A DNA stretch of 64,000 nucleotides from Pseudarthrobacter defluvii (GTDB taxonomy: Bacteria > Actinomycetota > Actinomycetes > Actinomycetales > Micrococcaceae): the NCBI RefSeq assembly GCF_030323865.1, contig NZ_CP066362.1, forward strand, positions 806,001 to 870,000, read 5' to 3'. The translations under genes and the position numbers were made by a program. Under the pieces are notes generated by a model. The model saw nothing but the letters and a program-made list of their open reading frames with translations, was not told the DNA's origin and ran no database searches. Positions 26,082 through 35,194 of the stretch are shown here, piece by piece. Every line of letters starts with the position of its first letter. Positions within the stretch are counted from its first letter, which is position 1.

Positions 26082-26759
26082 ATGAAAGCAGCAGTACTCG
26101 GAACAGGCATGGTTGGCCGTACCATCGCCGCACGCCTTGCTGAGCTCGGTCACGCTGTAACCCTGGGCACCCGCGATCCGGAGGTAACGCTGGCCAGGAG
26201 CGAGGCCGACGCCATGGGCACACCGCCTTTCGCCGACTGGGGCAATCAGCACCCCGCCATCAAAGTTGCCGGCTTCGCAGACGCCGCAGTGGGGGCGGAA
26301 CTTATCGTCAACGCCACCAACGGCGGCGCGTCACTTGAGGTGCTGGCTCAGGCCGGGCCGGAAAATCTCGACGGCAAGATCATCCTCGACATCGCCAACC
26401 CCCTCGACTTCAGCAACGGCATGCCCCCGACCCTGTTCGTCAAGGACACCGACTCGCTGGGTGAGCAGATCCAGCGTGCCTTCCCCGGAGCCCGCGTAGT
26501 GAAGTCGCTGAACACCATGAACGCCGACCTCATGGCCCGGCCGGGACAGCTGGCCGACCCGGGCACGGTCTTCGTATCCGGCAACGACGCCGAGGCCAAG
26601 GCCATCGTCAGTGGCCTGCTGCAGGACTTTGGCCACCAGGATGTCATCGACCTCGGCGACATCACTACAGCGCGTGGAACTGAAATGCTCCTGCCCGTAT
26701 GGCTCCGTCTTTGGGGTGCCCTCGGAAAACCCACGTTCAACTTCAAGATCGTGCGCTGA
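26082..26759 (+). CDS. NADP-binding oxidoreductase (F420-dependent NADP reductase-like)
   Basis: The 225-residue protein has an N-terminal Rossmann motif AVLGTGMVGRTIAARLAELGHAVTLG split as VLGTGMVGRTIA and TLGTRDPE, and conserved segments DIANPLDFSNGMPP and VVKSLNTMNADLM. This matches the NADPH-dependent F420 reductase/oxidoreductase coenzyme-F420 family (YwnB-like pool). Coenzyme use and substrate cannot be fixed from sequence. The ATG at 26082 has GCAGGAG upstream. It is divergent from the TetR gene and under the operator pair at 26000-26040, so it is probably an inducible stress or detoxification enzyme. Confidence 0.82.
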   Translation: MKAAVLGTGMVGRTIAARLAELGHAVTLGTRDPEVTLARSEADAMGTPPFADWGNQHPAIKVAGFADAAVGAELIVNATNGGASLEVLAQAGPENLDGKIILDIANPLDFSNGMPPTLFVKDTDSLGEQIQRAFPGARVVKSLNTMNADLMARPGQLADPGTVFVSGNDAEAKAIVSGLLQDFGHQDVIDLGDITTARGTEMLLPVWLRLWGALGKPTFNFKIVR

Positions 26760-26972
26760 GCCGGCACTGAGAGAAGGCCGAACCCCTTATTGTGCACGGG
26801 CCCGCCGGGCGGCCCAGCGGAACTGGCGGCACACGCGCAGCGCTTCCGGAACCTGCTTTCGCCCGTGCCTGCAGCCCTGGGAGGCCAGGCGCGTGGGCCC
26901 CTGCCCTGCAACGCGGTCGACGGAGGACTGCGGGGCGCCTGCGGCCGAAGGTGGCCGGGCATAATGGAGGCC

Positions 26973-27674
26973 ATGCGACGGACTATCTGGGGGATGCTCG
27001 CGGCCCTTCTTCTCTGCATCACTGCCACGGGGTGCAGCGTCACCACAAAGGACCCCGGCTACGTCCCGCCCGCCCCGCTGAAGCCCATGGAGCAGCTGGA
27101 AAAGGCGCCCCTGGCCGATTCCAAGTCGTTCTCCAGCGGCACCGACGTCCTCTCCTTCATCACCGCGGACCGGACCGTCGCCTGCTCACTCACCTCTGCC
27201 CGGGGGGAGCACCTGAACCTTCCCTATGAGCAGAACCGTTATACCGACTCCGCCAACAACAAGCTGCCAATCATTCCGGTGGCGCACTGCGAGCTGGCCA
27301 CCTACCCGGCGCCGCAACCAGGCGACATTAAGGATGACTGCGCCGGGACCCACCTGGGATACCTGGGCGGAGTTGCGCTGCTGGCCCCGGACACCGCCCG
27401 CTACGGGGCATGCCGCTCCGGCGTCACATCCATGGAAGCAGCCTATGGGCCCAAGGGAACCAAAGCGGGCCCACTGGCCCAGTTGCCCGTGCTCGCGGAC
27501 GGACAGACGCTGGAACGCAACGGGCTGCGCTGCTCCGCCTACAACGGCGGCGTGGCGTGCGGAAACGTCTCCGCCGGCGTCGGATTCTTCGTTTCCCCCG
27601 AACGTTACGAACTGATCGCCGGCCCGCCCGCAAGCGGTCCAAGTCCCCAGCCGGAGGCCCCAAAAACCCCGTAA
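26973..27674 (+). CDS. lipoprotein of unknown function
   Basis: The 233-residue product begins MRRTIWGMLAALLLCITATGCS, a signal peptide with lipobox ATGC, so Cys near residue 21 is predicted to be lipidated. The mature part has five or more further cysteines (CSLTSARG, HCELATY, DDCAGTHLG, GACRSG, LRCSAYNGGVACGN), suggesting disulfide bonding outside the cell. No domain is recognised. I choose ATG 26973: CATAAT at 26960-26965 is a good -10 that would place the transcript start on this ATG (leaderless). The ATG at 26964 overlaps that -10. Confidence 0.75.
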   Translation: MRRTIWGMLAALLLCITATGCSVTTKDPGYVPPAPLKPMEQLEKAPLADSKSFSSGTDVLSFITADRTVACSLTSARGEHLNLPYEQNRYTDSANNKLPIIPVAHCELATYPAPQPGDIKDDCAGTHLGYLGGVALLAPDTARYGACRSGVTSMEAAYGPKGTKAGPLAQLPVLADGQTLERNGLRCSAYNGGVACGNVSAGVGFFVSPERYELIAGPPASGPSPQPEAPKTP

Positions 27675-27898
27675 ATCCGCGGTTTTTCTACACTCCATAG
27701 AATAGTGTGCTTACTCACATAAGAGGTAGTCTGGGACGGCCCGGTCCCTCCAAAGGACTAGAGTTCCCCATGGAGCATTACGCCGCGTGGCTCGTTTCCA
27801 GACAGGCCGCCGGTGCGTGCAATCCGCAGCCCGGTCATCGTCTTTTCGATGGTGCCCGACTGTACCGAAACTACTTCGACGTAGAAGGACACTAAACC
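27675..27898 (+). promoter_or_regulatory. sucCD upstream region
   Basis: A -10-like TAGAAT (27698-27703) lies inside the short dyad ACACT...AGTGT (27690-27708). The distance to the sucC start is about 190 bases, so the leader is long. No known riboswitch pattern is seen. Confidence 0.35.
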
Positions 27899-29068
27899 GT
27901 GGACCTGTTTGAATACCAGGCGCGCGATATGTTCGAGGCGCACGGTGTACCCGTGCTTGCCGGCATCGTGGCGTACACCCCAGAAGAAGCAAAGGCAGCT
28001 GCCGAGAAGATCGGCGGCGTTACCGTTGTCAAGGCACAGGTCAAGGTAGGCGGCCGCGGCAAGGCCGGCGGCGTCAAGGTGGCAAAGTCCGCCGACGAGG
28101 CATTTGAGCACGCCTCCAATATCCTGGGCATGGACATCAAAGGCCACACCGTCAAAAAGGTGATGATCGCCCAGGGTGCAGACATCGCCGAGGAATACTA
28201 CTTCTCCGTCCTGCTGGACCGGGCCAACCGCAACTACCTGGCCATGTGCTCGGTTGAAGGCGGCATGGAAATCGAACAGCTCGCCGTCGAACGCCCCGAA
28301 GCGCTGGCCAAGATCGCCATCGACCCCGCCGTGGGCATCGACCAGACCAAGGCCGACGAAATTGTCGCAGCAGCCGGCTTCGCCGAGGAACTGCGCGGCA
28401 AGGTTGCCGGCGTCATCCTCAAGCTCTGGGACGTCTTCAAGAAGGAAGACGCCACCCTGGTGGAGGTCAACCCGCTGGTCAAGACCGGCAACGGTGAGAT
28501 CCTGGCCCTCGACGGCAAGGTCTCCCTGGACGAGAACGCCGACTTCCGCCACCCCAAGCACGCACAGCTTGAGGACAAGGACGCAGCAGACCCGCTTGAG
28601 GCCAAGGCAAAGGAGCAGGACCTCAACTACGTCAAGCTGGACGGCGAAGTAGGCATCATCGGCAACGGCGCCGGCCTGGTCATGTCCACCCTCGACGTCG
28701 TTGCCTACGCCGGCGAAAACCACGGCAACGTCAAGCCCGCCAACTTCCTGGACATCGGCGGCGGAGCCTCGGCAGAGGTCATGGCCGCAGGCCTGGACGT
28801 CATCCTGGGCGACGAGCAGGTCAAGTCCGTGTTCGTCAACGTCTTCGGCGGCATCACCGCCTGTGACGCCGTCGCCAAGGGCATCGTCGGTGCACTGGCC
28901 GAGCTGGGCACCTCCGCCAACAAGCCGCTGGTAGTCCGCCTCGACGGCAACAACGTCGAGGAAGGCCGCCGCATCCTCACCGAGGCCAACCACCCGCTGG
29001 TTACCCTGGCCGCCACCATGGACGAGGGCGCCGACAAGGCCGCCGAGCTCGCCAACGCAGCTAAGTAA
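27899..29068 (+). CDS. sucC: succinate-CoA ligase (ADP-forming), beta subunit
   Basis: TCA-cycle enzyme that makes ATP or GTP from succinyl-CoA. The 389 residues start with [20 protein letters not shown] and have the ATP-grasp domain ([38 protein letters not shown]) and the C-terminal ligase domain with [22 protein letters not shown] and [10 protein letters not shown]. The GTG at 27899 has GAAGGA upstream. It is followed after 10 bases by sucD. Confidence 0.97.
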   Translation: MDLFEYQARDMFEAHGVPVLAGIVAYTPEEAKAAAEKIGGVTVVKAQVKVGGRGKAGGVKVAKSADEAFEHASNILGMDIKGHTVKKVMIAQGADIAEEYYFSVLLDRANRNYLAMCSVEGGMEIEQLAVERPEALAKIAIDPAVGIDQTKADEIVAAAGFAEELRGKVAGVILKLWDVFKKEDATLVEVNPLVKTGNGEILALDGKVSLDENADFRHPKHAQLEDKDAADPLEAKAKEQDLNYVKLDGEVGIIGNGAGLVMSTLDVVAYAGENHGNVKPANFLDIGGGASAEVMAAGLDVILGDEQVKSVFVNVFGGITACDAVAKGIVGALAELGTSANKPLVVRLDGNNVEEGRRILTEANHPLVTLAATMDEGADKAAELANAAK

Positions 29069-29078
29069 GGGACGCACC

Positions 29079-29981
<903 letters not shown>

Positions 29982-29993
29982 CAGTACGCAGGG

Positions 29994-30047
29994 CGCGGGG
30001 TCACCCCAGCCCGGTCTTCAAGGAGGCCGGCACGGGGAGGCCCCGCG
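29994..30047 (+). terminator. terminator after sucCD
   Basis: CGCGGGG (29994-30000) pairs with CCCCGCG (30041-30047). Inner segments CCCC/GGGG and CCGG/CCGG continue the stem with small bulges, and TTTGCTTATTTAA follows. Confidence 0.8.
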
Positions 30048-30167
30048 TTTGCTTATTTAACACGGCCACCTAGCTAAGGGACGACGGCGGGCGGCTGACC
30101 GGGGGCGTCGAGTAATGTTGAGTAAGGCAAATCAGGGGGCGCCGCGCGCCCAGGCAGGGGATGGACG

Positions 30168-30899
30168 ATGGCAGAAAAGCGACGCAGCCTGGTCGACGCC
30201 GTCGTGGATAAAGTCCTGGAACACATCCTCAGCGGCGAGATTAAGGCCGACGACGCCCTTCCGCCTGAAGCTGATATTGCCAAGGAGTCCGGGGTCAGCA
30301 GGCTGACGGCACGTGAAGCGATGAACGTCCTGAAGGCCCAAAACGTGGTCTACGTAAAACGCGGGCTTGGCACGTTCGTCAATCCTCCGGAACGATGGAC
30401 CGGCATGGATGCCATCATGCAGGCAGCCTCCAGGGGAGTGGCCTCGGACCAGGTGGCGCTGCGGCTCCTGGAAGTCCGCCGCATGGTGGAGACCGGGGCC
30501 GCTGAACTCGCCGCCTCACGCCACAGGCCGGCAGATCTCGCCGCCCTGCAGGAAAGCGTGGACCGGATGGAAGCGGCGCACCAGGCGGGCGATGTTGATG
30601 CCCTCACCGTGGCGGACATCGCCTTCCATGACACAGTCCTGCGCGCTTCCGGCAACCCCTTCGTGCCCGCCCTGCTGGGCCAGTTGTCCACGCTGCTATA
30701 TGCCATGCGGCGGGAAACATCGGCATTCCCGGACGTCCAGCGCCACGCGATCCACCACCACAAAATGGTCCTGGCTGCCATAGCCGCCGGCGATCCTGCC
30801 ACTGCCCGCTCCACCATGGACGCGCACATCACCCAGACCTTCGAGGACTACGAGCAGTTCCTCGCCATGTCCAGCCGCTCTGAAGCCACCGCCGGCTGA
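30168..30899 (+). CDS. GntR-family regulator, FadR/FCD subfamily
   Basis: The 243 residues comprise an N-terminal winged helix (IKADDALPPEADIAKESGVSRLTAREAMNVL in two helices) and a C-terminal FCD domain with the metal or ligand histidines of DIAFHDTVLRASGN and HHHKMVLAAI. It is the first gene of the sugar locus and lies on the same strand as the first permease. A promoter with a dyad ATCAGA-CA-TCTGAT follows it, probably its own target. The ATG at 30168 has GGGGATG-region support; the effector is unknown. Confidence 0.9.
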   Translation: MAEKRRSLVDAVVDKVLEHILSGEIKADDALPPEADIAKESGVSRLTAREAMNVLKAQNVVYVKRGLGTFVNPPERWTGMDAIMQAASRGVASDQVALRLLEVRRMVETGAAELAASRHRPADLAALQESVDRMEAAHQAGDVDALTVADIAFHDTVLRASGNPFVPALLGQLSTLLYAMRRETSAFPDVQRHAIHHHKMVLAAIAAGDPATARSTMDAHITQTFEDYEQFLAMSSRSEATAG

Positions 30900-30932
30900 A
30901 AAGTCCCTTCGCTCTTCACCCCCTCTTCTGTG

Positions 30933-30992
30933 TTGACGGTCGCCTTCCCCTGTGACTACAATCTCAGTCAGACATCAGACATCTGATATCAG
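30933..30992 (+). promoter_or_regulatory. promoter and operator of the first MFS/SDR unit
   Basis: TTGACG (30933-30938) and TACAAT (30957-30962) are 18 bases apart. Downstream, around the predicted start, are the perfect dyads ATCAGA-CA-TCTGAT (30974-30987) and CTGATATCAG (30983-30992), which overlap each other. These are likely sites for the FCD regulator encoded just upstream. Confidence 0.7.
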
Positions 30993-31029
30993 CATCCCCG
31001 CAAAAATGCCGCCAGCCAAAGGAGTCTTC

Positions 31030-31086
31030 ATGCGCGCGCATTCCCTTTTCAAGGGTCCCCAGACAAAAGCGGGAGGCACACGATGA
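31030..31086 (+). CDS. 18-codon leader ORF coupled to the first permease gene
   Basis: AAAGGAG (31018-31024) precedes an ATG at 31030. The frame encodes MRAHSLFKGPQTKAGGTR and ends at TGA 31084-31086, which overlaps the permease ATG (31083-31085). The close overlap and strong ribosome-binding site suggest a translated leader that couples or regulates permease translation. The permease also has its own GGGAGG site inside this ORF. No family is known. Confidence 0.5.
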   Translation: MRAHSLFKGPQTKAGGTR

Positions 31087-32432
31087 CCTCCCGCGCCGCA
31101 GCCCCCGCACTCAGCGAACTGGGCGAGACCACCCTCCGCAAGGTTCGCCGGAGGCTCATGCCCCTGATCGTCCTGCTCTACTTCATTGCCTACCTCGACC
31201 GGAACAACGTGGGTTTCGCCAAGCTCGGCATGCAGGGCGACATCGGCCTGACCGAGGCTGCCTACGGACTGGGTGCAGGCATCTTCTTCCTGGGCTACGC
31301 GCTGCTGGAAATCCCGAGCAACGGCGGCATGTACCGCTTCGGCGCCCGCAAATGGATTGCCCGCATCCTGATCAGCTGGGGCATCTTCGCCACGGCCATG
31401 TTCCTGGTGAACGGCGAAGCCACCTTCTACGTCATCCGCTTCCTCCTTGGCGCGGCCGAAGCCGGCTTCTTCCCCGCCATCCTCTTCTACCTGACCCTCT
31501 GGTTCCCGGCAGCGCAGCGCGTGACCGTGCTGGGCATCTTCATCCTGGCCCAGCCCATCTCCAACGCCCTCGGCGCTCCCGTGTCCGGCATGCTCCTGAA
31601 CCTGGAAGGCGTCGCCGGCCTGCACGGCTGGCAGTGGCTCTACATCCTTGAAGGCATCCCCGCGATCATCCTGGGCATCATCACGCCCTTCGTCATGACG
31701 GACCGCCCCGAGCATGCCAAGTGGCTCAAGCCGGAAGAACGCGAATGGCTCTCCACCACCATGAGCGCGGAGCTGGCTGACAAGCAGAAAGCCGGAAACC
31801 ACAACTTCCTGGCAGGCCTGAAGGACCCCCGAACCATCGCCTACTCCGCGCTGTACTTCGGCCTGGTCTGCGGCATCTACGGCCTGGGACTCTGGCTGCC
31901 CACCATCGTCAAGGCGCTCGGAACGTTCGACTCAACCCAGGTCGGGTTCATCGTCTTCATCCCGTACGCCATCGCAGCCGTCTTCGTCTACTTCTGGAGC
32001 AAGCGCTCGGACCGCACCGGCAACCGCGTTTGGCACGCCAGCATCAGCATGGTGCTCGCCGCCGTCGGCCTCCTGGGCGCAGGCTTCCTGCTGCCGGTCA
32101 ACGCGGTGCTCGCCATGGTGTTCCTGACCCTTGCGGCCATGGGCATCTACTCGGCGATCGCCCCGTTCCTGGCCATGCCCTCCGCCGCACTCACCGGTGC
32201 TGCTGCCGCCGCAGGGTTGGCCATGGTCAACTCACTCGGCAACCTGGGCGGCTTCGTCGCCCCCTATATCGTGGGCATCCTCAAGGATGCCACCGGTAAC
32301 TCCCAGACCGGCCTGGTCTTCCTGGCCGCCTGCCTGGCCGTGACCGCCGCCGCCACTTACCTTTACGCACGCAAGCGGCCCGAAGGTGTCTCCGCCCCCG
32401 GTGCCACCGTTCCTGCCGCCGAAACCCACTAG
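31083..32432 (+). CDS. MFS transporter, anion:cation symporter (ACS) type
   Basis: The 449-residue protein has twelve predicted membrane helices and the ACS-family signature near its N-terminus, YLDRNNVGFAKLGMQGDIGLTEAAYGLGAG split here as YLDRNNVGFAKLGM and YGLGAGIFFLGY. Related carriers take up organic acids such as tartrate, hexuronates or aromatic acids with H+ or Na+. It is related to the second permease at 39299-40645. It is followed after 9 bases by an SDR gene. An acidic sugar or a polyol oxidised outside the cell is a plausible substrate, but the real substrate is not known. Confidence 0.88.
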   Translation: MTSRAAAPALSELGETTLRKVRRRLMPLIVLLYFIAYLDRNNVGFAKLGMQGDIGLTEAAYGLGAGIFFLGYALLEIPSNGGMYRFGARKWIARILISWGIFATAMFLVNGEATFYVIRFLLGAAEAGFFPAILFYLTLWFPAAQRVTVLGIFILAQPISNALGAPVSGMLLNLEGVAGLHGWQWLYILEGIPAIILGIITPFVMTDRPEHAKWLKPEEREWLSTTMSAELADKQKAGNHNFLAGLKDPRTIAYSALYFGLVCGIYGLGLWLPTIVKALGTFDSTQVGFIVFIPYAIAAVFVYFWSKRSDRTGNRVWHASISMVLAAVGLLGAGFLLPVNAVLAMVFLTLAAMGIYSAIAPFLAMPSAALTGAAAAAGLAMVNSLGNLGGFVAPYIVGILKDATGNSQTGLVFLAACLAVTAAATYLYARKRPEGVSAPGATVPAAETH

Positions 32433-32441
32433 GACATACCA

Positions 32442-33218
32442 ATGACAACCCAGCACGCATTCCCCGCAGAACGCACCGCAGTACTCACCGGAGCCGCTTC
32501 AGCCCGCGGCATCGGCCGCGCAACGGCCGACCGCCTGGCCGGCGAGGGATGGTCCATCGCCATCCTGGACATCAATGCCGAAGACGCCCAGGCCGCCGCC
32601 GCGGAAATCGGAGCCAACCGGGCCGTCAAGGCCATTGGTGTGGGAGCCGATGTGTCGGACGAGGCATCCGTGGACCGTGCCATCACGGAGATCGAGCAGG
32701 CGCTTCCGCCGATCGTTGGACTGGTGAACCTCGCCGGCATCAGCTCGCCCACCCCCTTCATGGAAACCACGGTGGCGGAATGGGACAAGGTGTTCGCCAT
32801 CAACATGCGCGGTACCTTCGTGGTGTCGCAGCGGGTCCTCAAGGGCATGATTGACCGGGAGTTGGGCAGGATCGTCAGCATCTCCTCGATTTCCGCCCAG
32901 CGCGGCGGCGGCACCTACTCCAAGGTTGCCTACAGCGCTTCCAAAGCCGGCATCCTCGGGTTCACCCGTGCCCTTGCCCGCGAAGTGGGCGAGCACAACA
33001 TCACCGTGAACGCCATTGCTCCTGGCCCGATCGACACCGACATCATGGGCGGGACCCTGACCGAAGAGCGCAAGGCCCAGATGTCCGAGGGGATCATGAT
33101 GGGCAGGGTGGGAACCCGCGAGGAAGTGGCCGCGCTGATTGCGTTCCTTCTCAGCGCGGACGCCGGCTACATTACGGCCGCCACCTATGACATCAACGGC
33201 GGACTGCAGGTCTCCTAA
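32442..33218 (+). CDS. short-chain dehydrogenase/reductase
   Basis: NAD(P)-dependent oxidoreductase of 258 residues: Rossmann motif TGAASARGIGRATA, NLAGI motif, catalytic Ser in ISSISAQRGG, and YSASK with the active-site Tyr and Lys. The acidic residue LDIN after beta-2 suggests NAD preference. It is a paralogue of the SDR at 38430-39197 (both have NAI-x-PGPIDTDIMGGTL and EERK). It probably oxidises a sugar alcohol or related compound imported by the adjacent permease. Confidence 0.9.
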   Translation: MTTQHAFPAERTAVLTGAASARGIGRATADRLAGEGWSIAILDINAEDAQAAAAEIGANRAVKAIGVGADVSDEASVDRAITEIEQALPPIVGLVNLAGISSPTPFMETTVAEWDKVFAINMRGTFVVSQRVLKGMIDRELGRIVSISSISAQRGGGTYSKVAYSASKAGILGFTRALAREVGEHNITVNAIAPGPIDTDIMGGTLTEERKAQMSEGIMMGRVGTREEVAALIAFLLSADAGYITAATYDINGGLQVS

Positions 33219-33294
33219 GGCCACCAGCCTGAAGGTGCCGTGCTGCCCACCGGCGGCCCGGCACCTTCAAGGCGCTGTGTCCTTCACACTCGCG

Positions 33295-33327
33295 TTTGCG
33301 AGCATCTTCCGGCTATAGGATTTCTAC
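33295..33327 (+). promoter_or_regulatory. promoter/operator of the second GntR gene
   Basis: TAGGAT (33316-33321) is a good -10 and lies within CTATAGGAT. The ATG at 33328 is only 6 bases downstream, so the transcript may be leaderless. The element CTATAGGAT resembles the TCCTATAGGA site at 34123-34132, which suggests self-regulation by this GntR protein. Confidence 0.5.
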
Positions 33328-34017
33328 ATGGCAACCAAGAAGCAAGCCTCCGGCGGCGTGAGCAGGCAGGTCCTCGCCGACCACGTTTATGAAGCGCTTC
33401 TAGTTGCCCTCATGGACGGCCGGTTGGAGGCCGGCACGCCCGTCAGTATCGACGGAATGGCACGGGAACTGGACGTTTCCCCAACACCCGTCCGCGAGGC
33501 GCTCGCCCGGCTGGAAGCCACCGGAATGGTCCGGAGGATGGCCCTGCGCGGCTACCGGGTGGCGCCCCTGTTTTCCCCGGAAGAGCTGGCAGACCTCATG
33601 GACGCCCGGCTGGTAATCGAGCCGGCCAACGCCTTCATGGCCTGCAAGCACGCGGATCCGGAACTGACCCAGCAGCTGAAACAGGCCATCGAAGACCTGA
33701 AGGCAGCCCCGCGCGGTCCGTCCTTCGCCGAATTCCGCGCTTACTGGGAAGCCGATGAGCGTTTCCACCGCCTCATTGCAGAATTCGCGGACAATCAGTT
33801 CCTGCTGTCCGCCTACAATGCGCTGGGCGGCCAGGTGCAGCGTTTCCGCTTTTTCGGCGGACTGGGCGTGACCGACGCCGATTATGCCATCGCGGAGCAC
33901 ACCGAGATCCTCAAGGCTTTTGAAGCCGGCGACGCCGAGCTCGCCCGGCAGAAAATGATCGACCACATCGAGGGCGTCAAGCAGCGCTCACAGCACGACA
34001 GCGAAATTCGCAGCTAG
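33328..34017 (+). CDS. GntR-family regulator, FadR/FCD subfamily (second)
   Basis: The 229-residue protein has a GntR winged helix (VSPTPVREALARLEATGMVRR) and a C-terminal FCD domain with DERFHRLIAEFADNQFL and EHTEILKAFEAGD. It differs from the first FCD regulator. It lies 141 bases before the isomerase-kinase operon and is probably its regulator. Confidence 0.9.
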   Translation: MATKKQASGGVSRQVLADHVYEALLVALMDGRLEAGTPVSIDGMARELDVSPTPVREALARLEATGMVRRMALRGYRVAPLFSPEELADLMDARLVIEPANAFMACKHADPELTQQLKQAIEDLKAAPRGPSFAEFRAYWEADERFHRLIAEFADNQFLLSAYNALGGQVQRFRFFGGLGVTDADYAIAEHTEILKAFEAGDAELARQKMIDHIEGVKQRSQHDSEIRS

Positions 34018-34096
34018 CAGTTCCGCCCTGCCGCGCGCTTCCGTCCAGCTGCCGCCGTACCCATGCCTGCTCTGAGCAGGCATAACAAACAGGCCC

Positions 34097-34132
34097 TTGA
34101 CAGGGAACATGAGCAGCGTAGATCCTATAGGA
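34097..34132 (+). promoter_or_regulatory. promoter and operator of the tetrulose-type operon
   Basis: TTGACA (34097-34102) is a perfect -35; TAGATC (34119-34124) is a weak -10 at 16 bases. The perfect palindrome TCCTATAGGA (34123-34132) covers the predicted start. It is similar to CTATAGGAT ahead of the second GntR gene. Confidence 0.6.
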
Positions 34133-34157
34133 AATGCGATTTAGATCTGGAGTGACA

Positions 34158-35156
34158 ATGCCGTACACCGCTGAAAACTGGCCCATCGCCGCCGCCCTGC
34201 TGCAGTTCCCAGGAACCAGGCCGGATGGAACCACCGTGCAGGACGCCCCCGCAAGCGACTGGCAGAAGGTCTTCGAAGAAGTGGCCGACGCCGGTTTCAC
34301 CAACGCCGATCTCACCGACAGCTGGGTTCGCCCCGGCGACCTCTCGGCCGCCCGGCTGGATGAACTGAAGTCCGCCGCCACCGCGGCCGGCCTGGGCCTG
34401 CCCTCCATCTCCGCGATCCGCCGCAGCGTGATCGAAGAAGCAAACTGGGAAGACAACCTGGCCTACACCCACCGCACCCTGGAGGCGGCAGCGCACCTCG
34501 GGTGCGAAGTGGTCTCGATCGGCCTGCACCAGGCCATCACCCCCGAGCAGCAGAAGCAGCTGTGGTTCTGGACTGTTGAAGGCCACAAGGATCCGGCAGG
34601 GGACAAGGAAGCGTGGAACAACGCCGTCACCCGCATCCGCGAAGTAGGGAAGCACGCCGCCGAACTCGGCCTCCTGGTGTCGCTGGAGATGTACGAGGAC
34701 ACCTACCTGGGAACGGGGGATTCCTCCGTGCAGCTCGTCCAGGACATCGACCTGCCCAACGTCGGCCTCAACCCGGACCTGGGCAACCTGATCCGCCTTC
34801 ACCGTCCCATCGAGGACTGGCGCGAACTGGTGCACAAGACCCTGCCGTACTCCAACTACTGGCACGTCAAGAACTACATCCGCGATGAGGACCAGGCACG
34901 GGACCAGTACGTCGCCATGCCGGCCCCCATGGAATCCGGCCTCATCAGCTACCGCGAGGCCTTCCAGTTCGCCATCTCCGTTGGCTTCCAGGGCATCATC
35001 TGCACCGAACACTACGGTGGCGACGGCCTGAGCGTCACCGCCGCCAACCAGGACTACCTGCGCCGCCAGGTCCTGCCCAAGCGCGAAGGCTACGCCCTGG
35101 GCACCAGCCTGGTGGCCCAGGGCCGGCAGACCCCGGCGGCAGTCCCGGCCCGCTAA
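34158..35156 (+). CDS. sugar phosphate isomerase/epimerase family TIM-barrel protein
   Basis: The 332-residue protein has the xylose-isomerase-like TIM-barrel fold (AP endonuclease family 2): VEEVADAGFTNADLTDSW-like early strand, LGCEVVSIGLHQ, LVSLEMYEDTYLG with a metal-binding Glu, NPDLGNLIR with Asp, YWHVKNYIRDED with His, and CTEHYGGDGL with Glu. These fit the usual metal ligands. The gene opens the operon upstream of the kinase. The ATG at 34158 has CTGGAG upstream. Its substrate is not known; it is not one of the enzymes in the described erythrulose pathway. Confidence 0.85.
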   Translation: MPYTAENWPIAAALLQFPGTRPDGTTVQDAPASDWQKVFEEVADAGFTNADLTDSWVRPGDLSAARLDELKSAATAAGLGLPSISAIRRSVIEEANWEDNLAYTHRTLEAAAHLGCEVVSIGLHQAITPEQQKQLWFWTVEGHKDPAGDKEAWNNAVTRIREVGKHAAELGLLVSLEMYEDTYLGTGDSSVQLVQDIDLPNVGLNPDLGNLIRLHRPIEDWRELVHKTLPYSNYWHVKNYIRDEDQARDQYVAMPAPMESGLISYREAFQFAISVGFQGIICTEHYGGDGLSVTAANQDYLRRQVLPKREGYALGTSLVAQGRQTPAAVPAR

Positions 35157-35194
35157 CCCGGCATCCCAACCGACAACCGGTTCGACGAGGAATC

